Part shown: positions 42,590 to 55,062 of the stretch, piece after piece
Layout of the letters: each line of letters begins with the position of its first letter
Position numbering within the stretch: the stretch's first letter is position 1
Assembly: GCA_021234155.1 (NCBI GenBank)
Contig: JAJEKV010000044.1
Location: forward strand, 11,353,764 to 11,417,763
DNA length: 64,000 nucleotides
Reading direction: 5' to 3'
From: Isoetes taiwanensis
Lineage: Eukaryota; Streptophyta; Lycopodiopsida; Isoetales; Isoetaceae
Program-made: the position numbers and the translations under genes
The notes under the pieces: generated by a model
Databases searched by the model: none
What the model was told of the DNA's origin: nothing
What the model saw: the letters and a program-made list of their open reading frames with translations, nothing else

Positions 42590-44540
42590 AATCCCAAACT
42601 TAAATTATATTTTGCTTTCTTCGCATGTACTTTTGGAATCTTGTGTTCCCATATGGACGTAATGTCTTTTCCCTTTGGTGGTGCATAGGACCAAAGGACA
42701 CAACTTGCTTTTCCTTTCCTTGGTGGATCCGCAAGATTCAAAATCCAAGTCTTCTCCCAACAACTTTCATAAACTTCCTTTTCACTTGGTTTTTTCTTTT
42801 TTCCTCGTATTCCACTTTGGCACCCAATATTGAACTTCAATCCAATAATTCTTTGTTCCAGGTTTATCATCATTCTTGATATGTGCACATCTAACCTCAT
42901 CTAACCAAAGTGGATATATATCTAGATTATCAGGTTTAATAAGAATAAAACACCCGTTTTTCACATCCTTTGTAAGCGACCAATTCATTAGGCCATGCCA
43001 TTGTGGCCTACTAGACTTGCTACTAACATGCCAATTAGCCAAACGTTTTTTTTTTTTTTTTTTTTTGTGAGGTATCAGTAGTCAACTCAATTTGTTCTAG
43101 GGATCTCTTCTCCATCTAGAAATTGGAAGGAATCCATCTCTCAAGGGTCCACCTAAAACATCAATGTTTTGTAAGGCCTCACCCACTTTCTCCCAATACA
43201 CAATCACCTTCTGTAAAGAATCTTTCTTTTGCTAGACTCAATGTTGGTTGTTGTGGAATGTCTTCCCAATGGCCAATAAATTGTCTCAGTCTTCTCATCA
43301 ATGCAAAATGATCTTTGGTGTTCTTGAATGGTGGGAGTGACAAAGCTTACTTTCAAGAATCATTACTTTAACATCTTGATCTCTTCTCCATTGGTAGGGA
43401 TCCAACCTTGGTCTCAGAGAACGATCTTGTCTTTAACCCTTAATTTGAATTGCAAGGGTTTTGAATGGCCTGTCAAAGCAAGATTTCCTTTTCCGCATAT
43501 ATGGCTCTATAAAAGATTTTCAACTGGAACTTCATCAATTAAGAATGATATCGATGGTGGTTTTATGTAGATGCAAATAATTCCATCAATTATGACAATG
43601 TCATTATTGATTCTCGTTGTAGTACAGAATATAACAAACCTCTTTGTTTCTATGCTCATTCAATTTGGTCTTCTGTGGCATTGATTCAACCATGTATTTA
43701 GAAAAATTATCAAACACTTCAATGGCCATCATAGTGTTGCTTCTAGTTTTGATGGTACATGTGTTCCCGTGATACTACTTTTCGGCACCATCTCTACATT
43801 AAATGTGGTATTTATAGAAAGTGCTTTCGCAAAAACCAATCATGCATGTCACTACTTCTCTGAAGACCCATCTATTCTCTAATGGATACGTCATGTGACC
43901 TATATTTGCATCTCTAATGCTAGACCCAAACATGGAATATATTATATTCTTCTTGTCATTACAGGTCTAGCTCCAAAACGTTTTCCTCATATTTTATATC
44001 TCTTCAACCGAGAATTTAACTATGCACCAAGATGTACAACAAGGTCTTCCTCTTGTTTCTTGAACAATCTCTTTTGAACAGTTACACATATATTCTGCTT
44101 TTTTTAGTTTTTCTTTTGGTGGGTAGACATTTCTCATGCATCTTTTCTCTTCATTTTTTATTTTATTGCCTTCTTCACAGAGAAATGAGCCTTTCCCTTT
44201 TTATACAAAAGAGCATTTTCTGGAGACATCAAGTAAGATGCTCACATTGCTCAGAAAGCAACTTAGTAACAACGACATTGTCATCTCCAAATGGAAAGTC
44301 TTCAACTGCATCTAAAGGATCTCAATTATACATGATTGCAATTGCAAATGTTTCTCTGGAGCATGGGCGGACTAATTTAAACTTCTTGTTCTTCCACTCA
44401 ATCCTTTTTGGAAGAAGAATTGTATCCCCCTCAACAACTTCAATTGCATCCTCTTCAAGAACTACAACTGATCGGTATTGGCATTTTGTTCCTACAACAT
44501 GCATTCCAAATCAGACTAATTTATTATCTCTAGATTATGA
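42590..44540 (-). pseudogene. DUF7869-family remnant, copy 1
   Basis: Minus-strand blocks parallel the copy at 62.4-64.0 kb. Near 43,330-43,570, FLIDEVPVENLL and TGHSKPLQFKL correspond to the VPDWKNFIEGY...GQSRPLQYTF block of the other copy. Near 42,590-43,042 lies a C-terminal domain with CFILIKPDNLDIYPLWLDEV, NYWIEVQYWVP and CWEKTWILNLAD. Upstream, 44,322-44,504 and neighbouring frames may be the N-terminal part. DUF7869 proteins occur in many eukaryotes, are often multicopy and have transposon-like distributions. Function is unknown. Multiple stops make this copy dead. Confidence 0.55.
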
Positions 44541-45776
44541 TATTTAACAAAGGAGAGATATTAAAGGGAGAATATGAACACCAACCACATCTCTTCTTGA
44601 TATCTTTTAGAGGCCATACAACATAAGATCCTACAGGCTCCGCTATCGTGTTTACATCAGGAGTCTCATTGGGTAGGTTCACATTCCCATGTCAGTAGTA
44701 CTTAGAGCTACTTTTGCCCATCCCATTTCTAAATTTTTGCAATGAAGAAGTCCTCATACACCCATGTTTGCCCCCTTTGCAACCATCATGCCTTCTACCA
44801 AGAGTTCAAACTCTAGAGAGAAAAACAAAACATAACATATATAAAACGAACTTAAGTCCGTGAACTCTTCAATGAATGAAAAAGAATACACATGCTCCTT
44901 GCGGTATCCATATTTATGGTATTCATAGCCATGAGCTATGATTTCCAGTACACAGAGCTATAATTTCTAATATACACTATAAACAACATATAGACCATTG
45001 GAAAATATCCATATAAACGACATCTACTAAGTTACAATCTATATACATTCAACAACATATATTGAAATAAAAGGGAGTTTCCAAATTCTTTAAAAAACAA
45101 AAAAAAAAAGTTAACAGAGCAAGAAAAAGGCTGACGGGCAAATTTAGCCTGAAGGTTTTTTTTGGTGCCACTATTTACATGGAGAATATAGTGTACAGGC
45201 ATATTGATTGAGCTATTTGACCGAGTTGTTGGCAGAGGAGATATAAATTTGATTTAATGTAGCTAGTTTTGTGCAGATTGCCAGATTTGTGTAGGTGATA
45301 AGGTGGGGGAATGGTGAACTTAAGGTAAAATTCACTCACAAATTCACATGGCAATGTAAAATCATAAAGTTTTTCCACAAACTTGTGCTCTAACACATGC
45401 TGAATCGAAATCAGTCTGTTATTATCCTAAAAATCAGTCATCACTTCGTAATTACCATTCAAAGTCAGGGGTCTGGACCCCTTGATGGTGATATGCTTGC
45501 TCCAATGGTGCACAGAATATATGTGATGCAAGGAGCCTTAATGGTGAGGAGGTCATTATAAAATGGTGACTTCTAGATGGATGCTGGACCTCGCCAATCG
45601 TCTTGCCTACAGGAGTGTTGCCTGAGAGATGTCGTCGTTTGTCTGTTCCCGTGTTGTTTCCACCCGGTTTCGATCACCCATAAGCTAAGCGGGGCATGAC
45701 AGCCGCACCTCATTCATCTCTCGCCATCTCACAGTCTGCCCCTCATGCTTGGCGTGACCGAGCATGGCATGCATGA
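44541..45776. other. No supportable gene
   Basis: AT-rich sequence with short frames only. Confidence 0.4.
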
Positions 45777-46727
45777 GTAGGCACCAGTGTTGTTTACGTA
45801 CCCGTATTTTACATTTACATACATCCCGTACCTTCCTCACAGTACTATACGTACTATACCTATAAGTTGACAGGTCAAATTGAGCTCTTGTTTTATTAAT
45901 ACCGTACTTAACGTATTAATACTTACAGTACGTATGATACGTACTTTAAAAAAAAAAAGCGTCCAAATGACATTAGACCAATAGAATTGGTAAAATTATA
46001 TATTAGGAAAAATACATTATTATATATTATAGAATAGGAGTAAAAAACACATTAAGAGACTTTAGACATTAGGGAAATTATGGAATTGTAGTTAAAAAAA
46101 AAAAAAAAAAAACAATCTTCTTGCAAATAAACATCCAAAACCTTTGTGTTTTTCCCCTCTTTCTTCTTACCCTAGCCGCCAAATCGGAATGGAGATGGAG
46201 ATACAGACCCACCTTTCTCCTTGTTTTGTCATGGCAGGAGGAAGACCTTCTCCTTGATACTTCAGTAGCTTGCATTCATGCCAGGAAAGAAATACAGAGA
46301 TCAGCGACAGTTAATAGCTTCGGATGCAAAAAATAAGCAACAATTACTTAATGTCTGTGGGTGTAGATTGCAAACTAGAATATATAACTCTTAAATAGAC
46401 ATATTTTGGATTGAAAACTTTGAGAAATACTTAATTTTATAGAGTGATATATTCTAGTTCATTATTTAAAACTTGAAGTTCTTCATACTAGTTGTTATTG
46501 CAACTATTTCAACTGCAATACAAGAAATAATAGTTTTAAAAAATTACAGGAAGTACTTAACGTACTATACGTAAAGTACGTATTTTACGTATTTAATAAG
46601 TATTTTATAATTCCAAAAAACATATTTAAAGTACTTTTTAAATGAGAGGTATGCATATGGTATTAATACGTTAAGTACGTATAATACCCGTACCGTACTA
46701 AACGTACCTGACAACACTGGTAGGCAC
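45777..46727. mobile_element. hAT-type MITE, 935 bp, with 8-bp target duplication
   Basis: The element 45,785-46,719 begins CAGTGTTGT and ends ACAACACTG. It is flanked on both sides by the identical 8-mer GTAGGCAC (45,777-45,784; 46,720-46,727). The 8-bp duplication and CAGTG-type end are hallmarks of hAT transposons. Subterminal regions on both sides are crowded with TACGTA/GTACGT-type words (for example ACGTACCCGTATT at the left, AATACCCGTACCG at the right). No transposase coding is visible, so it must be mobilised in trans. Confidence 0.9.
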
Positions 46728-47016
46728 TAAACGAAACTAAACAACTATAGATGACCTAACGGTCGCCCTCGGAACCACGTTCGTGAGCTGGCGATTTCTC
46801 TGGATAAGAACTAGATGGGCAAGAGGCGGATGAGGAAGAAACACCAATTGAGATTGGTTAACCTAAGCATGGACTGCGCAGGCTCGGCTTCCGGGCCATA
46901 CGTGGAACTTACACTTCATGCGGCTCTTCTTCAAATCTAAAAGAATATACAACAAATTTTTACAGAATCCCCAAATTATTGAGTAGTTCTGAGAACATGC
47001 CTGAATGACCTACGGC
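46728..47016. other. Spacer right of the MITE
   Basis: Nothing recognised. Confidence 0.35.
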
Positions 47017-47098
47017 TTAAAAGAAGGCCTGTGAAATAGACTTATCTGTTAGACTAACAATTGTGGATGTCGAAAGCAAATATGCAGAAGCATCAAAC
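47017..47098 (-). CDS. Possible last exon of a host gene
   Basis: On the minus strand an acceptor TTTTGCAG precedes 47,098. The frame FDASAYLLSTSTIVSLTDKS... ends at TAA (47,019-47,017). It could be the terminal exon of the gene whose clearer exons lie at 47,824-47,891 and 59,879-60,301. Short exon-like pieces near 47,571-47,616 and 47,730-47,770 could lie between, but their phases do not chain cleanly. Confidence 0.25.
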
Positions 47099-47823
47099 CT
47101 GCAAAACATGGGGGCAATCCAATTAGATTAGCTTGCACAGACATTTACTTGATACTAAAACATTAACCCTAGTGGACTACAATTGGCAGAGAAATGATTG
47201 CAAGCTCCAAGTACAGTCCTGATATATCAAAGACAACTTCAAAGAGCTTTGCAACTGGAAGGCATATATAAACTAGCCCACAAAATGAATCTACAACATA
47301 TTGTTAAACCATATTTTAAGTCTTGCCATATTGGTCTGTAAAGATTCAGACATGCAAATTGACCTCTGAAACAAATCAGAGTAGCTGAAGATGGATTCCA
47401 TTTTCATCTGTCACTACAATGTCACTACAAAGTATGACAAATAAATGAAGTAAGACTCCAGCACTGCCAATAGTTCAATAAGGAAGTAATTGCCTTTTAA
47501 CCCTCATTATGTTGTAGAAGTAAACATAGCAACTTCCTAAGAAAATGCAAATACAATTAGCTCTTTTCACCTGACTTGGCTCTCAGGCCCTATGGCATAT
47601 GACTTGGATATTGGTCTGCAATGCTTATGAGTCCATTATTATTCATTGGTTAGAGACAAACGCATAACTCGAACATCTAGCAGTCATGTAAAAAACAAAT
47701 TATCGTCGCCAAATCATATTCTTATTGCAACAACCTTGCCATCTGACAGTTCAAGTGGAAGTTGATAACTAAACCCTATATATAAGAATATGCGTGTGAA
47801 GATAAGGAACCAAAAATGCTCAC

Positions 47824-47891
47824 CTCAGGGTTTGAAGAGAGCAAAGCTTGTATGCTTCCTACCAACTCATATGCTCTAAAGCTATCAGACT
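47824..47891 (-). CDS. Short internal exon of an unrecognised host gene
   Basis: The minus-strand acceptor (TTCCATTGTGCTAG) and donor (CCTGAG|GTGAGC) bound a 66-68 nt segment whose only open frame reads SDSFRAYELVGSIQALLSSN then PE. The 11.1-kb insertion with hAT-like ends begins 50 bp upstream of this acceptor. The matching upstream exon is probably the one at 59,879-60,301. The protein family is not recognised. Confidence 0.45.
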
Positions 47892-47941
47892 CTAGCACAA
47901 TGGAAAGATGCCAATATGAAAGATAAATACCTTCTCTATTG

Positions 47942-48351
47942 CAGGGATAGGTTCTGTACGTATGAAATTATTTTTTTAGACGTATAAAGTCCAAAAATAC
48001 GTATTTTTGGGAAAAATACGTATTTTCGTGTATTTAATACCGCCGTAGGAAGAAAATTTTGGCGTAAGTTTAAACCTTGTTTCGCTTTACGAAAAAATTT
48101 TTTTTTTTTTTAAACCTTTTTGATTTAAACTGCGGAAGTTTAAATAAAGGTTTCGCTTTACAAAAAAATTCGAAAAAAAAATTCAATTTTTTATTTATTT
48201 TTTTTTTTTTTCGCGTCAGCAATGACACCTACCCTCGGCATGGCACAATTCAATGTGGCACGCCAGGCGAGGGTCACCGCAATAATAATAATAATAATAA
48301 AATTCGCCGGTTTCGCTTACGCGAAACTTTTTTCGCGTAAGCGAAACCTTT
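47942..48351 (+). repeat. Left hAT-like end with subterminal TTTCGC motifs and hairpin
   Basis: After the terminal CAGGGATAGGTTC, words such as ATACGTATTTT and TTTCGCTTTACG recur. At 48,309-48,348 there is a perfect hairpin: GGTTTCGCTTACGCGAAA, loop CTTT, and the exact complement. An (AAT)n run lies at 48,281-48,301. The right end holds the same motifs in inverted order. Confidence 0.7.
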
Positions 48352-50884
48352 ACATACATCAACTTCGGTCAATCCCTTAGTTGTATTATCAATCCACTAT
48401 AAGTCATGTAATGACAAAAATGGTACTTGCATTCTAAAGAATCATGTTCCGTCATTTGCAAACTGCTATAGAATTTGACAACCTACATGTATCAACCAAT
48501 CCAACATTTAAACATAGCATATAAACCTCTTAGATGCTTAAGCCATTAATCTCTTAGATGCTTAAGCCATTAATCTATTAATGTATAAAATCATGGCAAT
48601 GCTTACCCCTGCAGATAGTGTAAACTGTTCTTAATGCTTCTTACTAAAGGTTTTTATGACTGCCCCTTCCATGTCTGCTGTGTAATTTCTATCCAAGTCG
48701 GAAAACTAAGAAAAACAATTATTTTACATTCACCTTCCATAATTTTTAGTTTGGACAACAATTCTATCATTTGTGTTTTTGAATATGTAACTTGGACCTT
48801 TAGGTTCACTTCTACTCGGCCTTTTCCACATTTGATCAAAAATCTTTCAAACAACAGTTTACCCTATGCAAACATTAATTTAATAAGCAATACACCTTGT
48901 ATCTTTCCAAATTAATGATAGATATAAACTTTCCTGTTTACGGATTTTCTAGAATATGAGCAGAATGCATAAATATTGCATATTACAGGAAATATTGAAG
49001 CCAAGTTTCAGCTACATTCAGAATATCATGTCTTAGCATAATGTGCTTCCCCAAAATTTAATTTGAGTTCTACTAGCATCTTCCAATCTGTATTTGTAAA
49101 AAAGACCATACCTTTAGACTCAATTAATATATGCCAGATCTGTTCCATTGTTTCAGCTAGATCTGTTCCATTGCTTCAGTCTACTTGATTATATAAAAAC
49201 CTATATTTCGTACCTTATTGCATCCATAGCAAAAGTATAATGCTATCTGATGTTTTCATAGTTTTAAATAGAATTTAAGTCAGCTACTGCTGCAAATATT
49301 CTAGTCCATATCTTCCATTCCCGAGCCTTTTTCCAAGAGAACACATCCAAGCGAGCAAATGGTAGACAAAGGGAGGTGAAAACCACGTACCTGCAGCCAA
49401 TCAGTCATGAATTAGCATATAAATGGTAAAACATGAAAAGCCAAAAGGTGCATTGGGTTTTCACGGCTTATAGCCCTTCACCCTTTGTATCCCTTTGCCC
49501 TATGTTAGTACTCAAAAGAAAAATGGCAGGGAAGTGCTACACTTATTTCAATTTAACAAATAACCATCAATCTAGAATATAAACTAATGTATAGATATCA
49601 GCAACCTCTGAATATTAATGTAATGTATCCACCCAACAAATTGTTAATAAGCTTTGCAATAAAATACCCCCTGTGCTACCTGTTGTTCTTCATGATCAGA
49701 TTCACCATCTTCAGATGCTTGTGTATCAGGAACACTCATTTCAGAGGAAGCCTCTATTTGCTCTTTATGTTTATACTGCTTGTTGCCACCAGCACATTTC
49801 TTGGAGCCATCAGTAGCACCTCTCTTGCTTAGAGCACGTTTTTGCCCACTAGGATTCATGTTGCAGCCCTCACACTCACTCACAACTTCAGCAGTAATGG
49901 AGTTATCACACCAAGAAAGTTCAGCATCTAATAGCTCCTTATTGAGCGCTTCCAATTCGTCTTCTGAACTAAATGGTAACCCATCTGTATCATAATCGAA
50001 ATACATTCTATCCCTTTCTCCTTATGGCCCAAATGCGGGGAAATCCCCTTGACCTTTGTCTAATCACTCCCTAGGATACTACAATTACTGCTCTATATCC
50101 TTTTACATGCTTATGGAATATGGAAATCTTCTGGAGCAGACTCTAAAATCAAAAGACTTAAAGTAGAGCTACTAGTGAGAGATGTCACTGCATATTACCA
50201 ACCACCAGAAACTTTACTGCCCTGGAGAGAACTCTGCCATACGGCGCAGCCCGTGAAGCCTTTTGCTAGTTTTAGGAAGCCAAATCGAAACCCTAGTCTC
50301 TTACATTTCACAGATTAAATCATAATCTAAATATATTTATTTTTCCAATATTTTCAGGGATCCAAACTAGTCTACCATGGTTGCATGTCAATCCATATAT
50401 CTTTTAGCTTTTACATGCATGTCCAATGGTTAGAAGGTACGTGTCATGATAATATAGATTTAAGACCTTTTCATGGAGGTACCAACGTAAATAAATCTTG
50501 CAAGCAAGCCTTTCTCGGCTTGCTAAATGCCAAGTGCCTAACATGCATTTAAAGATGCATGTAAAAGGTTAAACTTTATGGGCTTGGATGAAACATGCAT
50601 TTAAAGATGCATGCAAAAGATTCAAATTCATAGGTTTAGATATTTTCATAAATAAGCCAACGTCCAGGTTTAAAGTAACATATTCCCCATGCTCTCTAGA
50701 GAAGGCCAAGTTGTGGTAAGTACATTACAATTTCTAGGCAACACATATAATGTGTATAATATTTAAGTTGTTTTGAAACACACTTTCTATCTCCTCAGCA
50801 TTAGTAAAGCAATGTATAAGTGGATTTCTATGCATGTCATGCTAAATACTGCCAAATAGCATCAGAAGTGTAATAATAAAAAAA
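48352..50884. repeat. Left copy of the 2.5-kb direct repeat
   Basis: It is nearly identical to 56,363-58,895. It starts ACATACATCAACTTCGG and ends ...AGAAGTGTAATAATAAAA. It includes a second copy of exon 1 of the unknown gene (minus, 49,680-50,006), which here has no exon 2 to join. Differences from the right copy are scattered substitutions and small indels, for example an extra CTCTTAGATGCTTAAGCCAT near 48,530-48,570. Confidence 0.92.
49680..50006 (-). pseudogene. Duplicate exon 1 of the unknown gene
   Basis: Its 109 codons are the same as exon 1 at 57,656-57,982 except for a couple of residues (for example Ser/Gly at residue 53 and Arg/Ser near 62). It keeps the ATG and the donor CAG|GTAGCACAG. 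On the minus strand the downstream sequence leaves the insertion, so no known exon 2 follows. It is a promoter-plus-exon copy without a body. Confidence 0.7.
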
Positions 50885-51059
50885 TCCTACCTCCAACCGT
50901 TAGGTAGTTTTGACCTCTTTTTATGTTGCTGAAATATTAGGGAGGGCAGACCCCTAATTATACAGCAGAGGTCATGCCCAACCTAATATAACCAGCAAGG
51001 CCAGTATACCTCTGTGAATTAACACTAATTGTGTCATTATTAGTTAGAAGAAGTACCTT

Positions 51060-52517
51060 TTAGCAGTATCTTGCGACTTCTTGTAGCACCACTGCAGTCT
51101 CAAATCTGATGCCTGGGAAGTTGTTTGCTTTGATATATCCAAGTACTTTTCTTTTCACACCAAAGTGGTCGAAACCATTATCGACAAAATCCCGTATCAG
51201 CTCGACAATATTGGAAGCCGCATAAGAAGGGCTGGAGTTGACATATAGAAGTGGAAGGATTTGTGATAAAATAACATTCCTGGCCTGGTGATATGGCCTA
51301 CAGCTATCTGCATGAATATATTTTAGAGCTTTAAATGGCAGCGTATCTCTTTTGTCATACTTGGTGGCCATAAATAATCCATGAGCTTCACTCATAATTT
51401 CGATAGTCAGATTGAGAAAGTTAGCTTTATAGCCATATGTAGACCTATTATCACTGCTGTCCCTTAGGAAGGTCTCTTCCTTAATACCTAATCTTTATAT
51501 ATCATATATTTGAGGATTGGTTTTATCATTGCTTGAGCCATTTTTCAAGAAATTCCTAATGTTAGGACAATTAATAGCTATTAGATCATTCATGTACCGG
51601 AAAGTAGATCTGAATTTTTCAGTCTCATTGTATCTGCCTTGTTGTGCCAGTTTTCTAATGAAATCCATCTCGAACCAAGCAAGGTAGAGGTTGCCCCAGC
51701 AGCGACAACATGAAAATCCCATAGGGATACCTCAGATCTGCTTCCAAGCATCTTGTCCCATGCAAATATAGCAGTTAGACACGAGCCAGTTGTTCATTTT
51801 AATGAAGTCTTCCATATTCACATGACTCCAACATTTCCCCTGCGGTGGGCTTTTAAACCAATTAACTACGTAGCAGTCCTCCTTAGTCTGTTTTAACCAT
51901 AATTCATACTTACGATGCCTAGTTTTCATGTATTTCCATGAATCCTCAATAATCATTCTCATGATTTTTCTTATGCTCGTTTCTCCAAGCAGTGGGATAT
52001 TCTCATAGCAACGAGTTATGTCTGCCATAAATACTTCTGTTATCTTAGCTGGAAGGTTCATACTACATCATAAATAGAGCCTACAACCCAACTTGAGTTG
52101 ATTTTCCCTGGAAACAGAGTGCAAATCCTTGCACACAGCATTTTGGAGATATCAGGCCACATTTCTAGAATGTTATTAAGTCCAGCTATTATCATCATAG
52201 ATATCTCTGTGTATACTGTCGCATGTGCATTGGTGATCCATCTAAAATTTCTTTTATGCGCCTTATATACCCCCAACAGGTAAGGTAATCTATTGACATA
52301 ATGGTTATATTTCCAACCAAATCTCTAATGTTGGCACATGCAGTATTCTTGATGTCATCAATGTTGATATGCATTTTTTGGAAGTCAGCACTGCATAACC
52401 TTTTATAGGCCAGTTCTCTAATATACTTAGGGCAGATGAAACACGGGTTGTTAGTAGCCTATCCAACAGCTCTTGTTGCTCTACGTCATCCCCCGTGTGA
52501 ATATGCACCCAAACCAA
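51060..52517 (-). pseudogene. Reverse transcriptase palm/thumb, decayed
   Basis: In order on the minus strand: a GVYKAHKRNFRWITNAHATV block; EVFMADITRCYENIP with the motif-A Asp (about 52,020); GIPMGFSCCRCWGNLYLAWF (motif B) immediately after an in-frame TGA at 51,734-51,732; FRYMNDLIAIN at motif C (about 51,590), where the usual second-position Asp is Asn; an in-frame TAA at 51,497-51,495; and a thumb-like block TKYDKRDTLPFKALKYIHAD...NVILSQILPLLYV. A frame change lies near 52,060. The layout resembles Penelope-like or related non-LTR RTs. No GIY-YIG or other endonuclease motif follows. The enzyme is inactive. Confidence 0.6.
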
Positions 52518-53622
52518 AGGGGGTTTAAGGGGGATTTTAATTTAAATGTGTTGGACCCAATGATTGTGTTAATTAATGTCAATGGTAGTTATGTGTTGGT
52601 TGTTAATGTCAATGGTTGTTATGTGTTGGTTGTTATGTTTTGGTTGTTATGTGTTGGGGGATTTAATTTTTATATGTTGGATGTTAATGGTTTGTGTTGC
52701 CAAAAATTTTTTTTGGCCCCTTCGGGGCCTTAGGGACGTCCCCCCCCCCGGTGTGACAAAAAATTTAGAATTCAAACCAGAAAAAAACTAGAATTCATTT
52801 GAGGCTTTCATCACCTGTAGCTTTTGAATTTCATCACAATAAAACAAATAGAACATACGTAAAAGTTACCATAAAGATAGAGCAGATTGATCCCATTATT
52901 CTGAAAGACATAAAGTTTGCAACACCCATACACAAACATTTTTCAACTGGAATTTAACAGCAGCCTTTGGCCTCCATGGATTCTTGTGGTGAGAAACCAA
53001 AGTGGGAAACTTTTCTGCTTGTTAGCACAAGGATCTAGAAGCCTTGGAATTTGCTTAATAATTGCCTCAAAATCTAAGCTTCATTCGGAATGAGCCATAA
53101 AACAATATCCAATAGCGCAATCCTGTATTAATCAGCTGGTAGGATGTGAAAGCCTACCAAATCCGGCCGAAAAATTGATGTTTTAGCATAGATAACTTAA
53201 CCAAACATATCCATATCATACACTATCAAAAAGATCTCGGAGAGAGCTTTCCAACGCAATAAAAATCATCTCAAACAGAGCTCTGGATCAAAAGTTATGA
53301 TAAGAAATGTGTTGCCGGCGGGGAAACTGCACTACATGCGCCCTTCAAGCCCTTCATGTGCCCATTATGCACCACACACACAAAAAGAGGGCTTTTGTTG
53401 TGAGCCATTGGTTGTTGACCATTATGCACCACACGCACAAAAAAAGGGCTTTTGTTGTGAGCCATTGGTTGTTGACCATTGACAAAAAAAAAGGCTAAAA
53501 TCAATGGCTCAGAAATGGTGCACTCTAGATGTACGCATTAGTACATCCATTTGAATACATCACGAAATCATAGGAAAACCTTAGTGAAAAGCGTACAAAA
53601 ACACAAAGAAAACCCCCTGTTA
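52518..53622. other. 1.1-kb interruption between RT parts
   Basis: AT/TG-rich sequence with TGTTATGTGTTGGTTGT-type tandem words (52,564-52,650), a C-run (52,741-52,750), and the 57-bp duplication at 53,363-53,476. Edges carry GGGGGTTT-type words in opposite orientation, but no convincing TIR or target duplication. It may be an inserted element or an intron. Confidence 0.4.
53363..53476. repeat. 57-bp tandem duplication
   Basis: CATTATGCACCACACNCACA followed by AAGGGCTTTTGTTGTGAGCC and ATTGGTTGTTGAC occurs twice, at 53,363-53,419 and 53,420-53,476, with a couple of substitutions and a length-neutral change in the A-run. Confidence 0.9.
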
Positions 53623-54318
53623 TTATGCTACATATTCCACCCCCGAGATATAAAAATTCTTACATAGCCATTCCAGGTTCTTGATTACTTCAAGGTCATT
53701 CAGGGCAAATTTTCTAGTTATATCATTATCCATAGCTAGTTTTACAGTCCTGATGGCTTGCTCTATAATCATGCATTTGCATAGTACTTTATCTTCCTCT
53801 AAGATCTGAGGGTAGTTAAATTTATGTGCCTCGAAAAATGAATCACATGTGCACTCAATCTCTTTTTTGAACTCACCTATTTCCAGCATTTTGTTTGGAA
53901 TATGGTTCAATCCTTTCAGGAACATTCTTCTAAGCATCTTGTTATGCACTATTTTGACGTCGGTGGTCCTGATGTGTCCAACTGTGTGGTCTACAAATGA
54001 TTTGAGCCTTGGATTTTTACAAGGACATACAGCAATGTTGCTACCAGCAAAGATGAGGTATGGCTTATAGCATAAATCTCTAAGGTTTTCCGTGTACCTC
54101 CATCCAAACATAGTGTCTTCCATAATATTCTGTCCCATAGTTCCAAACACATCTATAAGAATATCCCGAAAAATTCTTGGAAGGTAGATCTTATCCATAA
54201 TTTTGGATAGGAACGTGCAGTGTATGATTTTTTTGGGTTTCCTGACTCCAATGTCTGTAAGATGTGCTTTTCCAAGACAGTCTTTCTGTATGGTTCTCAT
54301 AATCTGAAAACGTACCAT
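53623..54318 (-). pseudogene. N-terminal domain of the RT protein
   Basis: An open 231-codon minus frame. Landmarks: Cys-rich SNIAVCPCKNPRLKSFVDHT, then GHIRTTDVKIVHNKMLRRM and FLKGLNHIPNK. This 'C-x-C ... DH..GHI.T.D..IV.N..LR.....G..' pattern is familiar to me from N-terminal regions of intron-containing RTs in plants and invertebrates. The tail is charged and helical. The upstream boundary probably follows an intron acceptor (CTAATTAG or TTTTCAG near 54,305-54,320). It joins the RT palm only through the 1.1-kb interruption. Confidence 0.5.
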
Positions 54319-54630
54319 CTAATTAGAGAGATTAAATAAACCACTTTTTAACTAAGACCCATACATTACGGTGTAGCCTGGATAAGGCTTTATACACATA
54401 ATGTGTAGCCGAGTGGCATATGTTTTGTGCAACTGCACTCTGAACAGTAATGGTTTAGGCCATTTTGTCAAAAATATTTGAGCAACAGTGGTTTAGGGCA
54501 ATCTACAATATGTTTGAACTTATGTAATGCAATCTATGAATACATCAACACATGCATAAGTATACGATAGTTCAAAAGAACAAGACTTACAGTTATCAAA
54601 AGAGTGTTTTGGCAATCCCATCGATTGCGG

Positions 54631-55062
54631 TCAGCAGCTCACTCTGCTACCGTCCTCTTTGGTTTTAGTAATTGAGTTGTCCATCGCATTTGGTGTACTT
54701 AAGCCTTCTACAAAAGCATTGTCTGATTCCTTAGCAGTATCTTTGCCTGGAACCATGGTAATTCTTGGGGGTTCACTGATCTTAGTGCTGCAAGAGCCTG
54801 AAGTACTAGGCCTGTTTCTGTATGCTCGTTTGCTTGAGCTATTTCTAGTGGGTGCTTTTTTCAGGAACTCCACATCCTTAATCGTCTTTTCACAAATATC
54901 CACCATCTTGCCCTTGGGGAATCCAATTTTTAAATCTGCCCATGGATCAGTGGCTTGCTTCATGGTCATTGTGATCAATACTTCTCTAACTTCTAGGTAT
55001 GACAGGAATGCCAAAATACTAGACTTGAGAGTGGTCTTTAAGTATTTTCTGAACTCAACCAT
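54631..55062 (-). pseudogene. C-terminal part of the unknown element protein (shifted frame)
   Basis: A 143-codon minus frame overlapping the end of exon 2 by a few bases in another phase: VEFRKYLKTTLKSSILAFLS, YLEVREVLITMTMKQATDPW, then a Ser/Thr/Lys-rich tail. It reads as the natural continuation of the exon-2 protein after a one-base shift. Either an indel or a programmed shift at GGT TGA G near 55,055 separates them. Confidence 0.4.

Noticed and set aside
46121-46336. 71-codon frame inside the hAT MITE
   Set aside because: No domain and no transposase similarity; it is likely a chance frame.
52518-53622. The 1.1-kb interruption as a defined transposon
   Set aside because: GGGGGTTT-type words at the edges are too short to be TIRs and no target duplication was visible; an intron is also possible.
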